64,000 nt of DNA from Tyto alba (lineage: Eukaryota > Chordata > Aves > Strigiformes > Tytonidae), in the NCBI RefSeq assembly GCF_018691265.1, contig NW_024881321.1, forward strand, positions 18,324,698 to 18,388,697, written 5' to 3'. Both the position numbers and the translations under genes were made by a program. Below the pieces are notes generated by a model. It did not search any database. It was given only the letters and a program-made list of their open reading frames with translations, and was not told the origin of the DNA. Positions 48,301-60,956 of this stretch are shown here, one piece after another. The stretch's first letter is position 1. Every line of letters begins with the position of its first letter.

Positions 48301-51300
48301 GTTTTGATGATGAGCTCCCACTGAGCATCTGCCTCCAAATAACAGAATTTACAGTGGATGGATAGACAACCACTGAGGCAGTGTGACTGTGATAAAAGTA
48401 TGTGCATGATACAATCTAGTATGTTGTGCATCAATGCTACCGAATCCAAGATGTTATAGAAGCCCCTTCCCCCTTCTCACCTTGTTACACAACAACTCCC
48501 AAGCATCTTATCTTCTGTACAGGTCAAGCTGAAGTACTTTTTATATTAAAGTTTTGGGGGTTTAGTTGTGTGGGTTTTTTTGTTTTTCTTTTCCAGAAAA
48601 TCATGCATGATGCTGTGGGTTTCAAGAGCTCTCTGACGGGCAAAAACTACACAATGGAGTGGTATGAGCTCTTCCAACTTGGGAACTGCACATTTCCACA
48701 TCTCCGGCCTGGCATGGATGCACCATTCTGGTGTAACCAGGGAGCTGCCTGCTTCTATGAAGGAATAGATGATGCACACTGGAAGGAAAATGGAACTTTA
48801 GTTCTCGTGACCACAATATCAGGTAGATTTAAGATGCTCTGGATAGTACTAATGTCATAAAATACAGAGTCAGCCTTGTCTTCATGTAAAGCAGAATCTT
48901 TTAATTTATGTTTTGTAGGTTATTCACAATGTTAGTCACTGATGCTAATTTCAGACTGAAATACTGTCTGCACTTTCTTGAATACAGAAAGTGGCATGAG
49001 GCTGCTGCCTTTTGAACGACTCTTCAGTGTGCGTTGTTCAAATGAGACTCATTTGGTGCTATACAAAAACACTTGAGTCTCTTGACTGTAAAAATAGCAA
49101 AACAGCTTATACAGAGCCATTATGGACTCTTCACATGGCTTCACCAAAACAAAACCTTCTATTGTGAAGTGGCAGATGACTGTTGAGATAGAAAAAATGG
49201 TGCAAATGTGTACATTACTGAGCAAACAAGGCATATTTAGAAATAGTCTCAAAAATATAAAAAATCTCTATTTCCATCTCCTCCATTACGGGTCATAAAA
49301 ACTGTGCAGATGTCCCCTGTAATAGGTCTCTGTCATATGCCATGGAACAAAACCAGGATTTACACCTCTAAATATGTGGATGATCACCAGAATAGCTTCC
49401 TGGTATATACCGAACACTGAAATTCTAAGGTAAAATGGTCATTTAAATAAATCTGGTTGATTACTGTAATAATACAGTGAATGGCTTACAAACAAAACCC
49501 CCTGAGGACTTGGAGAATTGCATTTTGTGTGACCAAAATCACTTACTCTGAAGTTAGGACAGTGTACAAGGCACAGTGGAATCAGATTACAGCTAGTGCG
49601 GTGTGGTGCTTTTTGCTTGCCCGCTTCCACCTCTAGCAGCTTTGCTGGACTCGGTCTCTAGGTAACTTACCCAGTGCTGCTAAGGAATTCTCAGCTGTTC
49701 TTCAAGCAATGAAATAAACGGAGCTGCTTTCCTGTGAGTTTGTAGCTCATGACAGAAGTCTTTGATGTCTGATACGGTTGGATTCTTTCGCATGAATACC
49801 AAGTTAAATCTTTTCATGCGGCTGTGGAATTTGTAATGCTTCCTGCCTGGGTGGGTTACCTGATGCCTAAGAAAGGTGAGGGTACGCTGGTGCCTTATGG
49901 AGGTGTTGTTATGCTCCTCCTTGTCTCGCTTCCTGTTTCCATGGAACTTTTAGGAAGGTAGCATTTCTGAGAGTTCTGAATTGTCTGAATTTCACTAGCA
50001 ATCTGAAAGTTGCTGTGGAATTGGGTGAATGGATGCAAGCACAGATGGCCAGCATCATGAGCTGAACTTGCTTCCTTCACAGAGCAGGCAAAAAGCATCC
50101 CATCTTGTGGGAGAAGGCGTTAACGTGTGAAACAGCTGGACCCTCTTTGCCCTTGTGAGATCCTGTAGAGCTGTTTGTCAGCAGCGTCAGACACCATAGT
50201 GAAGCAATCATCTAATCTTCTTTTAAAGCCCATCAGCCAGGTTAATGTCATGTAAGGGTACGTTTCGTCTGTGGAAATAGGGCAGGAATATCCCAAGTCT
50301 TGATTTTTTTATTGTCTAGGCATCTTGCAACAGATTATCGTGGAGCCACACATTAACCTATAATATTTTTGTTAAATTTAAGATGTTAAGGTCAGAACTT
50401 CATACTAAGTTCAGTGTGGTCTTGTTAGGAGAGACAAAACCTTTCTAATAACATGCCATACAGAATACACACTAGGAAGCTAATCTGGTAGGAATTAGAG
50501 AAGATAAAGGGGAGCTTCAATTCCATCTACAGTGTATAGTAAGAATGCTTCTTGATACAGATTTAATGACTTGCTGTTTTATTAAACCAAGTCATGGGCA
50601 ATTAAAAAAGAAAGTAGCCAACACCTCAATGAAACAGAATGATTGTTATGCTTACTGTGAAGCCCAAAATCTCCAAAGTGTGGAGTGAAGAACAGTTATA
50701 TTGGGGTAGCCTAGGAGGTGAATGTGCAGAGCTGTGGTTAGTCTGAAGCAGTAGCTTGCACACACACCTTACCTTTGGGTAAGTGTGAGATGTGTTTATT
50801 CTCTGATGAAGAGCAGACCCAGCCACCGGATCTTTGCAGCTTGTTTTGGGGGGAGATGCGTGGCATGCAGTGCTCTTCGTTGGTCTTGACAGATGTGACA
50901 TTTCAGTGAATTCAGACTTCATGCAAGAGGCTGGTGGTTGTGTGCAGGGTGGCGTTGGTGACAGAGGTCTGTCTGATGTCTGCCACCCCCAAGCTGTGAG
51001 GTAACCTGGTGCCAGTCCCTCAGCTTGCCTGTCTCCACAGCTACCAAACACAGTTACTGTACCCGCAGCGGTGACGCTTGCAGCTCAAGAGAGATTGTGG
51101 CTTGCGGCACTGTCACGATTGCAAGCTGTCGTCTGACTGTGTCTTCTGGTGCATCACACAAGAAAAATCTGCAGAATTTGGTCGTGCGATGAATGTGAGG
51201 TGCTAGACAGATCTGAGTCATAGGTGGCTGTACCCTGCGCCGTGACTGAGGAAAGAGGGCGGGAAGGGTGCAGTGCAGGAAAAACAAAAGGAGGAAGATT

Positions 51301-52504
51301 AGTCCTGTGCTTCAGCTCTATTTTGGGGAGGCAGATGTGTCACATGTAAGGAGCTACTGGAGGGATGAGTTGAGTTAGAGAAGTCTTCCTCATTTCAGTT
51401 GTGAAATCACCAGAACACTCCAAAGACGTATTCTAAATAAAAACAATAATCCACAAGGTCCTCAAGTTTGCTGATCTTCACATCCCACTCATATCATTTG
51501 GCTTAGTTCAACTTAGCTGGCTGAGGAGCTGCTAAAACAGCAGCGTGTCTCAGGCTAAGGTCTCTTTTTGTGGAGAGACAAGAAAACTTCTGCTCTGAAT
51601 TGCCGAATTTAGTTAAAGCTCAAGGAAGTGCAGAAACACCTCTTGCACTGGTGAGCGCTTTGTCGGCATTTCTTGTATATTGTACTACCTGCCCTGTTTG
51701 TCTACATGGATAAAACAAAATGAGAAGGGTCATGGTTCTCTGATGCTTGGATATTCTGGAATAGTAGCAGGAAATGAGGCAGAAAAAGGAATCACAGTTT
51801 AAATAACTTCCATGTTCACTCAGTTGGGTTTCACTTCTCTCTCCAGCCTAAGCCTTGAGTCTTTGTGTGGTCAGGTAATGTTGTAGGGAAACTTTTGCAG
51901 GGAAGGGAGGTGAACCTTAAAATAGATGGAAAATACACTGAGTCATGTATTTGTTACCTTACCTCTATAATACTTATTTTCATCTCTTACAGGAGCCATG
52001 TTTAATGAAATGGCAAAGTGGGTAAAATACGACAACGAGACTGGCATTTACTATGAGACCTGGACAGTTCAGGCGAGTCCCGACAAACAGTCCATAGTAT
52101 GGTTTGACTCTTATGAATGCTCTAAATTTATACTGAGAACGTACCAGAAGCTAGCTGACTTAGGAGCTGTATTTAAGAAGATAGAAACAAACTATACGAG
52201 CATAATACTATTCAGTGGAGAACCTATTTATTTGGGAAATGAAACATCTATTTTTGGACCACTAGGAAACAAGACACTGGCTGCAGCTATAAGAGACTTC
52301 TACTATCCCTTCAAACCTCATCGGACAGTCAGAGAATTTTTTGTGGATCTTTTAAAAATAATCGATCGTGTCATCTTGAATCAACAGTTTTACCTCTTCT
52401 ACAACTTGGAATACTGGTTTTTACCTATGAAGTTCCCTTATCTCAAAATAATTTATGAAGAGGTCCCTTTACCTACTGGAAGCAATATATCTGTTGGTGT
52501 ATAA
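45196..52504 (+). CDS. CLN5: CLN5, lysosomal BMP synthase / ceroid-lipofuscinosis neuronal protein 5, four exons
   Basis: Coding exons are 45196-45317, 47247-47412, 48597-48822 and 51993-52504. All introns are GT/AG, and phases 2, 0 and 1 join to 341 codons plus TAA. CLN5 is a soluble lysosomal glycoprotein; recent work identifies it as bis(monoacylglycero)phosphate synthase, and earlier work as a depalmitoylase-like thiol enzyme. The papain-like catalytic pair, human H166 and C280 (407-residue numbering), corresponds to H100 (KIMHD) and C214 (DSYECSKF); the spacing of 114 is the same. The N-terminus has RRR followed by a Leu-rich signal peptide. Eight N-glycosylation sequons are present (NYT, NCT, NGT, NET, NYT, NET, NKT, NIS), as in human. 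The ATG at 45196 has an optimal Kozak context. The frame stays open upstream, so a longer form is possible. Confidence 0.96.
46300..46374. repeat. Inverted repeat with 14-base arms in CLN5 intron 1
   Basis: TTTTCCCTGTGGAC (46300-46313) and GTCCACAGGGAAAA (46361-46374) are perfect reverse complements separated by 47 bases. The left arm lies directly after a long T tract. It may be a hairpin or the ends of a tiny unrecognised element. Confidence 0.85.
47247..47412 (+). CDS. CLN5: CLN5 coding exon 2
   Basis: 166 bases between acceptor ACACAG and donor TTG|GTGAGG. Encodes [19 protein letters not shown] through [15 protein letters not shown]. Confidence 0.95.
48597..48822 (+). CDS. CLN5: CLN5 coding exon 3 (catalytic His)
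   Basis: 226 bases after TTCCAG. It begins KIMHDAVGF with the catalytic His, and includes [17 protein letters not shown] and [15 protein letters not shown]. The donor is TCAG|GTAGAT. Confidence 0.95.
51993..52504 (+). CDS. CLN5: CLN5 coding exon 4 (catalytic Cys)
   Basis: 512 bases from acceptor TTACAG to TAA. It encodes residues 172-341, including the catalytic C214 and the conserved [17 protein letters not shown] segment. Confidence 0.96.
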
Positions 52505-52581
52505 TTGCTTTCTGAAGAATCAACCTTACCCTTATATATATCAGAATATCTTTAAGAATTTGGGAGCGCTACCATGATGCT

Positions 52582-52587
52582 ATTAAA
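52582..52587 (+). terminator. CLN5: Candidate CLN5 polyadenylation signal
   Basis: ATTAAA, the commonest variant signal, shortly after the CLN5 stop. A long T run about 80 bases further resembles a downstream U-rich element but is farther than usual. Confidence 0.4.
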
Positions 52588-52660
52588 GTGTTGTATGTTT
52601 CACTGCCAACTGTAAAAGTTGTGTTGGGAAGGCTTTGCTAGATCACATGAAAGACTCTGC

Positions 52661-52687
52661 TTTTTTTTTTTTTTTTTTTTTTTTTTT
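52661..52687. repeat. T27 homopolymer
   Basis: Twenty-seven T residues in the CLN5 downstream region; could be the antisense tail of an unrecognised retroposon. Confidence 0.9.
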
Positions 52688-55600
52688 CCCCTTCTTTTCT
52701 TGTCTTAACACCTTCATGAATACTTCAGCATCTCTGACTTGGCCAGCTTCTGCATAACCGCGGCCGCCTGCTGCCTGAGGCTAGGCTGGTGTGGCTCCTC
52801 TTGGCCAAGCTCTGCAGCGCCAGGGGCCGAGCAGGAGGCAGCCTGCCTGCTGTGGTCCCCGGCACCCTCCACACGTGTGGCTGTGTGGTGACAGAAAGCA
52901 CCTGCCCACCACCAGAGATGGGACACAAGCGTTACAAGGACCTTCTGGTCTGGCCAGCTCGGCTAATTCGCGTGGTGGAGCTAACAAACCTGAGCGCCTG
53001 TCTGTGCCCAGTTCCTTCAACGTCTGCCTTACATCCATGTTTCTGTATTTCTTTGTTTTTTATGACTGGAACCTATGAAGTAGGGGTTCAGTGGGGTGGG
53101 AAGGGGCAGCAAATATGTTCTAAGGCGGCATGGGTGGTATCTTTTCACCACTTTGCTTCCTTCACCTGTACTGTAAGCACAATACAGATGGCTCTTCCTA
53201 AAATTAGCGTGTGTTTTCTAGCACCGAGAGAAGGCAAAGAGCCTCTTTTGATGTCAACTTTGATGCGTATCTGCAGTGTTCTAGCAGTCTCCTGTCTTAA
53301 AGTCTATTGAGGCTTCAATTAGGTTCATAGAGTCATGTTTATATTTCTTTTACATTTCTTCAAAAAGCATAGAATCCTTAATAGGAAGGAAGCAATGACA
53401 GTTTGTGGGGTGTCACAGTTAAAAATCACGCTTGTCACAGATTTGCCTGTAAAAAACAACTGCAGCCTCTTGCTGGCAGTGATGCTTGCAGCCACGGTGC
53501 CATGCCGGCTGCGGTGTCCTTGAGTCCTGTTCCAGGCTATGCCCAGAGCAGCTTGGCAACTGCTTCCCTTTAAACCCAACCGACCAAAGCCAAGGGAACG
53601 CCCGTTTTCCGGGGACCAGTGAGGTGCCTATAGACAAAAAATACACCTGCAGCAGCATTATCATCTCCAAGTGTACGCTGCTCAGTTTGCTTTTTTTTTT
53701 TAAACTAGTTGCAGAACGAGCAGCCCTCCTGCAGAGGTTCTTGCTGCATCGTGGCTGAGCGATAACACAGGAACCCTACTCTGCAGTTTCATTTGGCTTC
53801 AGCCAAGTTAACAGCCTGCTGCAGCCAGAAGGGAGCACGCGGTGCAAGGGCACAGTGATTTGCTTCAAAGCATAAGAATGGCAGAAGATTAACCTTGTAT
53901 TAAAAAGTCACTAAAATTAATTAGTTGAATTGCATTATCATGTAATGGGGCTGGTGTGAGAGGAATGAGGTGCTGAGAGTGCTTCTGTTCTGCAGGGGAA
54001 AGCTGCTAATTAAATTGTTCCACTGTTCTGTAAAACTTAATCTTCCACTTCAACTTGCAAGACTTTACTCTTTGCAGCCAAAATCAGGAGCCCTTGTTTT
54101 AACCATCTGAGCTTCAGATTACCCACCAAGAAGGTAATCCAGGAGGCACTAGGGAAAATAAAGGGGTGCAGCAAGCCTGGCTGCAGGTGTGTTCTTGTTG
54201 ATGAATGTCTTTTGGACTTCAAAACTCTCAACATTGTTGAACCCACATTTATCTTCTCAGGAAAAAGCCTCAAGCTCAAAACCAGTGTCCAAAGCTCTGA
54301 AGGGAAAATAGGGGCCAGTAGAAGCCCCAAAAGCTTCTTTAGCATTTGCTAAAAAACTTGTAGCCTTGATGCAGCTAGAGCCCTTTCAGAGCCTGAAGCA
54401 GACGCCGTGGGGGGAGCAGGTAAGGTCATGCTCCCTCATAGTAGACATCTCTGCTCAGCCTGACAGTGCTGTTTGCTCACTGTACAGCATTTCCTTCAGA
54501 TGGGACCTAGGGAGCCTACGCACCAAAGTCATTCTTTTCCACTAATAGTTGGAGTGTTTTGTGATGCATAAAAGAGCCTTCAAGAACTGGAAAAGCCAAA
54601 TCCTGAAATACACAGCTAATGGGAGCTGAATCCCACATGTCAAAGCTGCCCTGTGCAGCTCCTAACAATAAAGAAAAAAAAATGGGCGTTTGTGGACCAG
54701 TAATACCTGGAGAGATTATACAACAACTTGACAGAGCTGACTGGTTGCAGAGGTAGAAACTTAATGATTATTAAAGAACTTGGTCAAAAATAGGGGATGT
54801 CTGTATGAAAGGAGTGATCACTTTTTCATGTCTGTGGTCAAATGTAACTTCATGGTTCTATCAGTACAAGTTTATAATATCCTGGGCTTTTTTGTACCCA
54901 AATAACAGCCTTCTTCCTATTTCATCTGCAGAATCTGCTTAATTTAGCATGTTTTATTCTAACCGTAACTCTTGATGGTACAGGGTGTTGCTTCAAGGAG
55001 AAGCACTTACACCCTAGCACCTATTAGTTGCAACTCAGAGGACAGTAAATTTCTGGCAACAACAAAAAATGAAGACAACTGGACAGTTATTTGTTGAGGG
55101 TACTGCACTCCTTCCAGGCAGAAGCAGAAAGCAGCAGCTATTTGAGACAGAATTTGTGAGTGGATGCAGCAGTAGGTCACCCTGATGATCATTTGACAAT
55201 TCCTTTATGCAGCCACGTGTGTATGCAAGACTATTTTGCACAAGCTATCCTCAGTTTAACAGTCCTGATTAGCAACACGGGAGTTGCCTTTTTTTTAAAC
55301 CTACACGGGTTCCTTCTAGTGCCAGTATTTATCCCCTGTGGGCACAAGTGTTGGACAGAGAGCGCTTCACTTTCTTTGCTTCTCTCTATTTGGGAGTTTT
55401 TGTTCAGAACCTTAAAAGCCAACAGTTCAGACCGAACGAATCCAGAATACTGAGGTGATGAGTAGCCACTTCTGTGAAGTTTAGACAAGCTCAGAATAGA
55501 TCCCTGAAGCTGACACTTTTGTCACTTAAGGCAAACGTCTGTGACCTCTAACAGCTTCTGTGCACCTGATGATCTGTTGGTGGTGGTGCCTGGAAACCAC

Positions 55601-58600
55601 CGCTTTAGCCCAAGCACCTGAAGTGGCCATCCTCCTGCTGGAAGTCACACAGGGGAGCAGGTGTAACAGGGTCACACCTAACAGTTCACTCCTGCCCAGC
55701 TGGTATTAGCACTTGCCTGATGGTGAACCAGGGGACTGCCCTAACTGCCAGGCTCAAGGATAAGCTCCTACTTTCTCTTTTACCTGTCTCCACTGAGTCA
55801 TTACTCCTGCTTTGAATACAGGAGCTGCCGGTCACTTCAGACTGCTCGGTTCTGCTCCTTGCTTTTACGCAGGTTGCAGTTCAGGGTAAAAAATACACAG
55901 TCATTTCATAATGCAACAATTTCCAAGTCTACACAGTGGTCTCGTGCGAAATTGCTTGATTTTTGTACCACCGAGCTGCTCAGGGCTGTAACCCAGAGAG
56001 GGGAGTTCTCAAGCAAGGCAGCTCCTGGCTTGTCATACGTCAAGGCCAAAGGGAACGTGCAGCTCCTGTTCCCCAGAGCACTGTGCAGTGAAATTACCAG
56101 CCACGGTATTTTCAGCCTCGGGAAAAATAATAGAATTAAAAGAATCGTCTCCCATGTCACATTGCACCTAAAATTTAGTATTAATGGTAGACGCAGTGTG
56201 TGGGGTTCAGCAATTAAAAACTATTATGAAGGAGATTCCTGCAAGGAATTTTCCAACTGGTACCGTGCCGTCTTAACATTACCAAAATGTCTACTGAACA
56301 CTTAAGAGCAAAGCGTCACCTCCTGAAGCAATGGAACTCGGAGGGTTCATACCGCCACTGAGAGTCAAGATCCCCTGAAGGGCTCGATGCTGCAGGCCCG
56401 GGGAGAAGGGGCTGTTCTAAAGCCTGCCTCTTTCTCCAGGCACTGAGGCTGTTGCAAGGTGCAGAGAACAGCTTTGGGGTGCCTGAGCCCCCGAGGGAAG
56501 AAAGGAGGCTGCCATCAGGTGGGTCCGCGGGACTTCTAGCCCCAGTACTCTGTTACTGTGTGACACTTCAGCTACAGAATTAGGAAATCAACCCTCTTCC
56601 TCCTTTTCCCCTACCCCCCTTCAAAACACTCAAGCCTTTGTTTGGGGGGGGGGTTCAGGGGTAGGACTTGGTCTCTTAAATTTTGCTCCCTGGGGATAAA
56701 GCAGCAAAACTGGTACGATGCTACATCCACCAAAGTTCTTGCCTTACTAACGTTTAAAATCAGGTTTTGAAATCCAGGCTGCCTGCTCGCCAGTTAACTG
56801 ATTTCAGTCTGGATGACACAGTTCTTTACCTTCTATCCATACGAGACTATACAACAGATACAATACAAGGAATCACGAGTCTTCCTCCTTACTCATATAA
56901 CAAACTATGACAGCTGATTTTTGTGCAGGGTCATCCTAAAATGGGAAACTGCGTTTTCTGTCATGCTGCAAGACTGGAAGGAACAGGTATTTTCCTCTGA
57001 AAGGTCCAAAGCTGTCCCAATTCCTCAGCATTTCGCAAGGAAATGGCATCTTACAAAAGCACAGGTGCCAGTCTCTGCTTCAAAGCACATGAACTACACC
57101 AGCGAGCAGTGGATGTGATCCTACAAGCAAAACCGAACGGGAAAGGATGAACAGATGAACATGCAGAACATTGAAGGTTAATTGTTTCATTGTCCTAGTT
57201 TTGATACTATTAAACTTCAGTCATATCTCCAAGGAACTTGTTTCTACAGTGCCTGTATTTTAGGAAAATGCATTTACAGTTTGTAGTCTGAACTACAGTC
57301 ACTGAAGTTCTGAGCTTGAAGTAATCTTTAAGATTTCACAAATTTCCTCATTAAATCAATGGTTCAGTTTCAGATACAGCAGCAGCAGCAACTACTTTTA
57401 TCATTCCATGTGCAAGCAACTGGACTGGCCAAAGATCAGAACAGATCTCTCTGAAATAATGTAAAAAAGTTTATGTTTTAGTCAGGCCTGTTCCAAATAC
57501 AGAGGCCCAGAGGAACCCTGCTTTAAATTCACAGGAAATTAATTCAGTGCACATCAAACAACAATTGGAATAGATATAGCTAATTTATACCTATGTAGCT
57601 GGATCAGTTTGTATAATATTAGCGACAGTTACTCATTAAAAGCCCCACCAAAAAAACCACTTAAATTCACAAGTTTGTAGCTTTGGGTAAATCACAGGAA
57701 ACTAAGTTAATGTCAACAGCTGCTCTTAAATTACTCACCTTTTCACTTTCGATCTATTACCTCATGGTAAGGTAGCACAGCTGGTCAGGATTACTCCAGC
57801 TCTATGGCATCAGCAGCTTTCAAGAGTAATTTTTATATCCAAGACCTGATGTAGCCCTTGAGTTCAGAGGGAAGATTTGTGACTGCACACATTAACAACT
57901 CCTACCCAAACTGGACAACCAGGCCAACACTGGAGTATCTTCTGAAAACAAGAAATAAAGGTGAACCCATGGAAAGTTATTTTATACAGCTATAAGACAC
58001 CCATGTTCATGTTTCTAGTGAACTTCATGACAGTTTGTGGTACCCTTCTTACTGCCCACATCATGGATTTTTTTTTTTTTAATTATTATTAATTTGTTCC
58101 AGTATGTGTAGAAGGCAAAATAAGAAAGTGTACAAGATTTGATAAAAAGGAGCATTGTAGCTTTTCCTGAAGCTACTTAGAATATAGGCTTGCCTGAGAG
58201 GTTTGTTTTGTAGCCAAATTATTTGAGCTGAGGATGCTGTAAATTGATGTATAAAAACTGCACACCTTGAGTGGAAGAGACACACAACTGCTTTCAGGTG
58301 GTTTTCTTATCCTTGAAGATTTTGATAACCTTTACTATATAAAAAGTCTGTCTCTGCAACAAAACCAGATCAATTAAAACCAAGATTAAACACATTATTT
58401 TAGTGAAAATATGTCCTCTTCCCCAAACTACTAGTGTTACTCCACCTTTACCATGCAGGCAATTCCAAGAGTCAGAATATAAAAAAAAAAAACACTGAGC
58501 TTTTTTACTTTTATGGACTAAATATATTGACACCTTTTATACAAATAAAAGCAAATTACAGTATTACAGTAATTTAACAAATTCTAATACAAAAAAATGC

Positions 58601-60024
58601 GTATTTCATAAAATGCAATTTTTAAATCAAAGCTCTACAGAAACATACAACTCCCCTATAAAGATGTCCAGTCTACGGAGCAAAGTTTGCTCAAAATATA
58701 GTTATGAACTTAAATATGCTCATAAGTGTATTACACTTGAACTATACATCTGAATAAACATTACTGAAATCAGAAATGAAGAAAAATCTATTACCAGAAC
58801 TAGCTGGACAGCTGAAATAACAAGCAGCCACCAGCTAAGTTCAGTACAGCCCACAGCTGGAACAGCTTTGCCTTGCCGGGGGCTGATCACACCTTTCAAA
58901 CACATTCAGCAGTCACGTGAACAATTCAGTTGTTACCAGTGAAGAACGGAAAGAGAAAATAATGTAACTGTTGGTGGTAAGAAATGAAGTCACAAGCCAC
59001 ATCCAGATCACAGGCAATATGCTGCCTACACACCATTTACAGACTAAAAACCCCTAATAAAATTGATTTACCAAGTATTCAAAACATTTTTTTGTCTGTT
59101 CCTCTACTTTGCGCAAGTTTACTGCTTTTAGGTTTTTAAATATTATGAAATGATCAAACTAGCTGAATTAAAGGTATACAAAATGATCATCTATCAAACA
59201 TTCACTTTATACATAAACATTTCTGAAACAGATTTACAGTATACAATTAGTTTATACAGCTTAAGCAACTGTTACAATGTCATTTCTCTCAAACTGAAAG
59301 CAGCCAAAAGGTCCAAGGTTTTGTTAAAAGGTTCTTGGTCACCATTCAAATTTTAACTTTCTCGTCTCGCACTGTTCACATCCATGTCACCACATATAAC
59401 ACTGCCGGGTTCATTTAACAAACCATACATTATTCCATCTAGCTGTATGCTGCAAGACCAGTTAATGTGCAAGAAATGCTCATTAACTCCAGCGTGGTTT
59501 TGATTACAATGTATCTACATTTTTCCCCAGAATGCTTTCGCTTCCTGAGCTAGACATAAAATACCTTAAAACAGGTTTAGACACAGATCTGAGACCCCAT
59601 AAACAAACTACATTAAAATGCATAGAGGGAAAAAAACCACAACACTTCTGGTAGCTCCCACTACTATTTGTTTGCGCTCTAAATACATTTTAGATGGATC
59701 TAATAGTCTGTTGAATAAGGTAGCAAACTTAAATATTGTAATAGTCTAAACTATATTATTGCGAGTGGCTCTTGCCTTCTAGGACTTTTCCATAAAAGAA
59801 CATGTATATGTCACAGCCTACTAAATACTCTTTACAATCTTGTCATCTAGGTGACTGGATTTAGAAATGCTCTAGTCTGCAATAGAAGCATGCAATTTTG
59901 GTCTGGTTTTGTTTGGTTTTTAAGATCAAATCTTATCGTGATCAATACTAGTACCTAAATCAAAGAAGGACAGCATATTGAAGCTGGTATTTTGCAGCTA
60001 CATTCCAATATTTTAAATACATCT

Positions 60025-60030
60025 TTTATT
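60025..60030 (-). terminator. FBXL3: Candidate FBXL3 polyadenylation signal
   Basis: AATAAA on the minus strand, about 285 bases past the FBXL3 stop codon. Other A/T-rich signals further along are possible, so the used site is uncertain. Confidence 0.35.
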
Positions 60031-60312
60031 TCCATAAAAGTCTGAGGTCACTGTCAATGAAAAAGAACAAATCTAAAGACAGAAAACAGATTTTTTGCTT
60101 GGATAAAGAAGGGTTTTGGAGCAATCCATGATTTCTACTTTTGAATCTGGATTTCATAAATCATTCTTGAATGAAAAATTCATTTCCTAATCAAACAAGG
60201 AAGTAGCTTACAGTAAAAACTCTAGTATTAAATCAGCTCATACAGTAAATTGCAATATGGTCAGCTTGGGTATAAGGTGCCATTCTATCCGCCCTGAAGT
60301 CTTTCAAGGACT

Positions 60313-60956
60313 TTACCATGTGGGCATCATGTCCGGGAACCAGACTCTACCGAGATGCTTTGAAACTTCCCAATGAATCTGCTCTAAGCTGTATTTCTGA
60401 TCAGGAATCAAAACTTCCTCCATAATAGAAAGCTGAGAGAGACGACCGCCACACATCTTCACGAACTCAACAAAGGCACTGCAGGAGACTTCGCACTCTC
60501 CCAGGCCGACGGCGGAGAGGTACTTGCAGCGTTCCGCAATGCGGATCAGCTCCTCGTCCAGTGGGCGCAGTCCGTTGGCGCACACCACCAGCTCCACTAA
60601 GCGAGGACACGTCATCCCAACGCGGCCCAGTACGTCTTTGCTTACCGATCTTCCGAAGTAAAGGTGAGTGACGGGTATTTCGTAACGAAAGAACGGGTCA
60701 AACTCTTCTTCATACAGGAAAAAGTACATTACTAAGTTTACTTTAGGAGAATGCTTGATGAAAGCGTCCCAGCTGCTCTTCTGAATCGTGTGGAACTGAG
60801 TCTGTCCAGGATTTTCACTGACGACATCGATGCGCAAGTGTTCTAACCTGACGTGTTTTTCAGAAGACAAAGCAAGCAGCAGCTCATCGCTCAGCAGGTG
60901 GTAGTTCAGCGCCAACTCACGTAAGCCGTGACACTGGTCAGCCACGCAAAGGATAC
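60313..60956 (-). CDS. FBXL3: FBXL3 last coding exon (C-terminal half), partial gene
   Basis: FBXL3 is the substrate receptor of an SCF ubiquitin ligase that marks the clock repressors CRY1 and CRY2 for degradation in the nucleus. This exon starts after a T-rich tract and CCCCAG, with two bases completing a Gly codon, then [18 protein letters not shown], and ends with the stop TAA. It encodes 213 full residues, matching residues 216-428 of the 428-residue human protein, nearly without change: leucine-rich repeats, then the C-terminal tail [10 protein letters not shown]. The terminal Trp is the residue that enters the FAD pocket of cryptochrome in the known complex. The F-box and first repeats are encoded by exons beyond position 64000. 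Confidence 0.96.

Larger units (their letters stand above)
45318..51992. other. CLN5: CLN5 introns (three)
   Basis: Introns are 45318-47246, 47413-48596 and 48823-51992. Intron 1 contains a T19-20 run (ending 45661), a T26 run near 46270-46295 and the inverted repeat listed separately. Intron 3 is the longest and contains only short chance ORFs. Confidence 0.85.
52505..60312. other. CLN5-FBXL3 convergent spacer with both 3' UTRs
   Basis: 7.8 kb between the stop codons of two convergent genes. On the + strand, ATTAAA at 52582-52587 (78 bases after the CLN5 stop) and AATAAA at 54667-54672 and 57954-57959 are candidate CLN5 ends. On the minus strand, AATAAA (TTTATT at 60025-60030) is the closest candidate for FBXL3, giving a 3' UTR near 290 bases; a longer one to about 58.5 kb is possible. 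A T27 run lies at 52661-52687. ORFs here encode nothing recognisable. Confidence 0.55.

Noticed and set aside
48426..48860. 144-codon ORF covering CLN5 exon 3
   Set aside because: Only 48597-48822 is exon; the sequence before TTCCAG and after GTAGAT is intron that happens to stay open.
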